Shown: one piece after another, positions 14,253 to 15,929 of the stretch
Position numbering within the stretch: position 1 is the first letter of the stretch
Layout of the letters: each line of letters starts with the position of its first letter
DNA from: Porphyromonadaceae bacterium UBA3318
Lineage (GTDB): Bacteria > Bacteroidota > Bacteroidia > Bacteroidales > Muribaculaceae
DNA: 15,929 nucleotides
Assembly: GCA_002361235.1 (NCBI GenBank)
Contig: DESI01000003.1
Location: 1 to 15,929 of the forward strand
Direction: 5' to 3'
The notes under the pieces: generated by a model
The model's database searches: none
What the model was told of the DNA's origin: nothing
The model's input: the letters and a program-made list of their open reading frames with translations, nothing else
Position numbers and translations under genes: made by a program

Positions 14253-15631
14253 GGGAATCTCGGGAACGGAATCACGTCGCGGATGTTCTGCATGCCGGTC
14301 ACGAACAGCACGAGGCGTTCGAAGCCGAGACCGAAGCCGGAGTGGGGCACAGAGCCGTAACGGCGGGTGTCAAGATACCAGTCCATGCCGGTGAGGCCCA
14401 GCTCCTCGATGCGTGCGTTGAGCTTGTCGAAACTCTCCTCGCGCTGCGAGCCGCCGATGATCTCGCCGATTTTCGGGAACAGCACGTCCATGGCGCGCAC
14501 GGTCTTGCCGTCGTCGTTCAGCTTCATGTAGAAGGCCTTGATCTCCTTCGGGTAGTCGGTCAGGATGACGGGACGCTTGAAGTGCTCCTCCACCAGGAAA
14601 CGCTCGTGCTCCGATGCAAGGTCCACGCCCCAGTAAACGGGGAATTCGAACTTCTTGCCGCTTTCCTCCAGAATCTTGATTCCCTCGGTGTAGGGGAGAC
14701 GCACGAAGTCGTTCTTCACCACGAAGTGCAGACGGTCGATCAGCTCCTTGTCGAAGTGCTCGTTCAGGAAGGCGATGTCGTCGGCGCAATGCTCCAGGGC
14801 GTAGTTGATGCAGTATTTGATGAATTCCTCGGCGAGGTCCATGTTGTCCTCGATCTCGTAGAAAGCCATCTCAGGCTCGATCATCCAGAACTCGGAGAGG
14901 TGGCGGGGCGTATTGGAGTTTTCGGCGCGGAACGTCGGGCCGAAGGTGTAGATGCAGCCCAATGCCGTGGCACCGAGCTCACCCTCCAGCTGTCCGGATA
15001 CCGTCAGCGACGCCATCTTGCCGAAGAAGTCCTGCGAATAGTCCACTTGTCCATCCTCTGTCTTGGGCAGGTCGTTCAGCGGCAGGGTCGTAACCTGGAA
15101 CTGGGCGCCGGCGCCCTCGCAGTCGGAGGCCGTGATAAGCGGCGTGTGGAAATAATAGAATCCCTTGTCGTTGAAGAACCGGTGCACGGCGAAAGCCAGC
15201 GCGTGGCGGATGCGGAGCACGGCACCGAACGTGTTGGTGCGGGGACGCAGGTGAGCCTTCTCGCGCAGGAACTCCAGCGTGTGTCCCTTCTTCTGCAGGG
15301 GATATGTGGCCGGGTCGGCGGTGCCGTACAGCTCGAACTCGTCGGCCTGTACCTCGACGCTCTGGCCTTTGCCGGCACTGGGTGTCAGCACGCCCTGCAC
15401 GTGGATGGAGCTGCCCGTGGTGATGGCCTTCAGGTCGTCCTCCGGAGTCTTCGACAGGTCGAACACTATCTGCAGGTTGTTGATGGTGCTGCCGTCGTTC
15501 AGGGCCACGAACTGCACGTTCTTGTTGCCGCGGCGGGTGCGCACCCAACCCTTTACGTCTACTTTCTTGCCCTCGTGTTCAGAGGCGTTGGCAAGCAGTT
15601 GCTTTATTGTTGTTCTGCGAATCTTTTCCAT
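14234..15631 (-). CDS. asnS: Asparaginyl-tRNA synthetase
   Basis: This 465-aa class IIb aminoacyl-tRNA synthetase charges tRNA-Asn with asparagine. An N-terminal OB-fold anticodon-binding domain (about 22-105, including VKGWVRTRRGNKNVQFVALNDG in pieces) is followed by the catalytic core. Motif 2 is FRAENSNTPRHLSEFW (234-249) and motif 3 is GFGLGFERLVLFVTG (432-446), ending in the usual IRDVIPFPR. Length matches E. coli AsnS (466 aa). The NS rather than DR residue pattern in motif 2 and the short C-terminus favour AsnS over AspS. The ATG at 15629-15631 is 21 bp after the RluB-like stop. Its final codons (NCEY, stop) lie in the 21-bp tandem repeat, so the very C-terminus may be recently altered. 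Confidence 0.97.
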   Translation of the reverse strand: MEKIRRTTIKQLLANASEHEGKKVDVKGWVRTRRGNKNVQFVALNDGSTINNLQIVFDLSKTPEDDLKAITTGSSIHVQGVLTPSAGKGQSVEVQADEFELYGTADPATYPLQKKGHTLEFLREKAHLRPRTNTFGAVLRIRHALAFAVHRFFNDKGFYYFHTPLITASDCEGAGAQFQVTTLPLNDLPKTEDGQVDYSQDFFGKMASLTVSGQLEGELGATALGCIYTFGPTFRAENSNTPRHLSEFWMIEPEMAFYEIEDNMDLAEEFIKYCINYALEHCADDIAFLNEHFDKELIDRLHFVVKNDFVRLPYTEGIKILEESGKKFEFPVYWGVDLASEHERFLVEEHFKRPVILTDYPKEIKAFYMKLNDDGKTVRAMDVLFPKIGEIIGGSQREESFDKLNARIEELGLTGMDWYLDTRRYGSVPHSGFGLGFERLVLFVTGMQNIRDVIPFPRFPNNCEY

Positions 15632-15652
15632 TGCAAGTTATTAGAAGTACTC

Positions 15653-15929
15653 TTATTCAAAAGCACCCTGACGCAGGATGTTGACTTCTTCCTGGGTCAG
15701 GAAGCGCCAGCGTCCGCGAGGCAGGTTCTTCTTGGTGAGACCGGCAAAGTACACGCGGTCGAGTTTGGTGACGCGGTAACCGAGGTGCTCGAAAATGCGG
15801 CGCACGATGCGGTTGCGGCCCGAGTGGATCTCGATGCCGGCCTGGTTGCGGTCGTCGCTTACGTAGCTGATGGCGTCGGCGTGGATCTCGCCGTCCTCAA
15901 GCTCTATGCCGTCGGCGATGCGCTGCATG
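15653..15929 (-). CDS. rluB: RluB/RsuA-family pseudouridine synthase, C-terminal part (5' end outside window)
   Basis: The window holds the last 91 or so residues of an rRNA pseudouridine synthase. The family's C-terminal signature is present: IEIHSGRNRIVRRIFEHLGY, then VTKLDRVYFAGLT and LPRGRWRFLTQEEV. The catalytic Asp and the N-terminal S4 domain lie outside the window. A Met sits at the very edge (15926-15928), but family alignment implies it is internal, so the gene continues beyond 15929. RluB modifies 23S rRNA and RsuA 16S rRNA; which one this is cannot be settled from this part, though RluB next to asnS is familiar in Bacteroidales. It is 21 bp upstream of asnS. Confidence 0.88.
   Translation of the reverse strand, partial: MQRIADGIELEDGEIHADAISYVSDDRNQAGIEIHSGRNRIVRRIFEHLGYRVTKLDRVYFAGLTKKNLPRGRWRFLTQEEVNILRQGAFE

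Overview
The window looks like a chromosomal segment of a GC-rich member of the Bacteroidales. Three things point there: an unusually long SecA (1121 aa, ending in a zinc-binding CPCGSGKKYKNCC tail), promoters of the Bacteroides type (TTTG, about 20 bp, TAnnTTTG) in the AT-rich gaps, and a general lack of Shine-Dalgarno sequences. A Muribaculaceae-like relative is a guess from the GC level and gene types, not a proof. Every gene I can support is on the minus strand, so transcription runs from high to low coordinates. No stretch above 300 bases lacks a gene.

Region 1 (15929-11284, reading with transcription) is a housekeeping and envelope block: the 3' part of an RluB/RsuA-family pseudouridine synthase, asnS, a DUF4105/Lnb-like membrane protein with a non-ATG start, and an exported alkaline-phosphatase-superfamily protein that seems to have lost most catalytic residues. 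A three-copy 21-bp tandem repeat covers the asnS stop codon and the start of the Lnb-like gene.

Region 2 (11283-6547) holds secA followed closely by two paralogous GYF_2 proteins. Each has an N-terminal GYF_2 domain, a disordered linker (one strongly Q/Y/G-rich) and two C-terminal membrane segments of CD225/dispanin type.

Region 3 (6550-858) is a tightly packed six-gene cassette for an activated nonulosonic (sialic-acid-like) sugar: CapD/FlaA1-type nucleotide-sugar 4,6-dehydratase, NeuD/PglD-like acetyltransferase, NeuB/LegI synthase, NeuC/LegG hydrolysing 2-epimerase, NeuA/LegF CMP-transferase and a PtmE-like CBS-nucleotidyltransferase. Overlaps of 4-7 bp or gaps of 2-6 bp join all of them, and the first is joined by an ATGA overlap to the second GYF gene. 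The dehydratase and the PtmE-like gene suggest a legionaminic-acid-type product, but no C4 aminotransferase (LegC/PseC) is in the window, and no glycosyltransferase or flippase is present either.

Region 4 (864-1) is visibly AT-rich: a MntA-HepT (nucleotidyltransferase/HEPN) toxin-antitoxin pair with its own promoter, then a tRNA promoter and the 5' end of a tRNA gene that leaves the window. It looks like an acquired insert between the sugar cassette and the tRNA.
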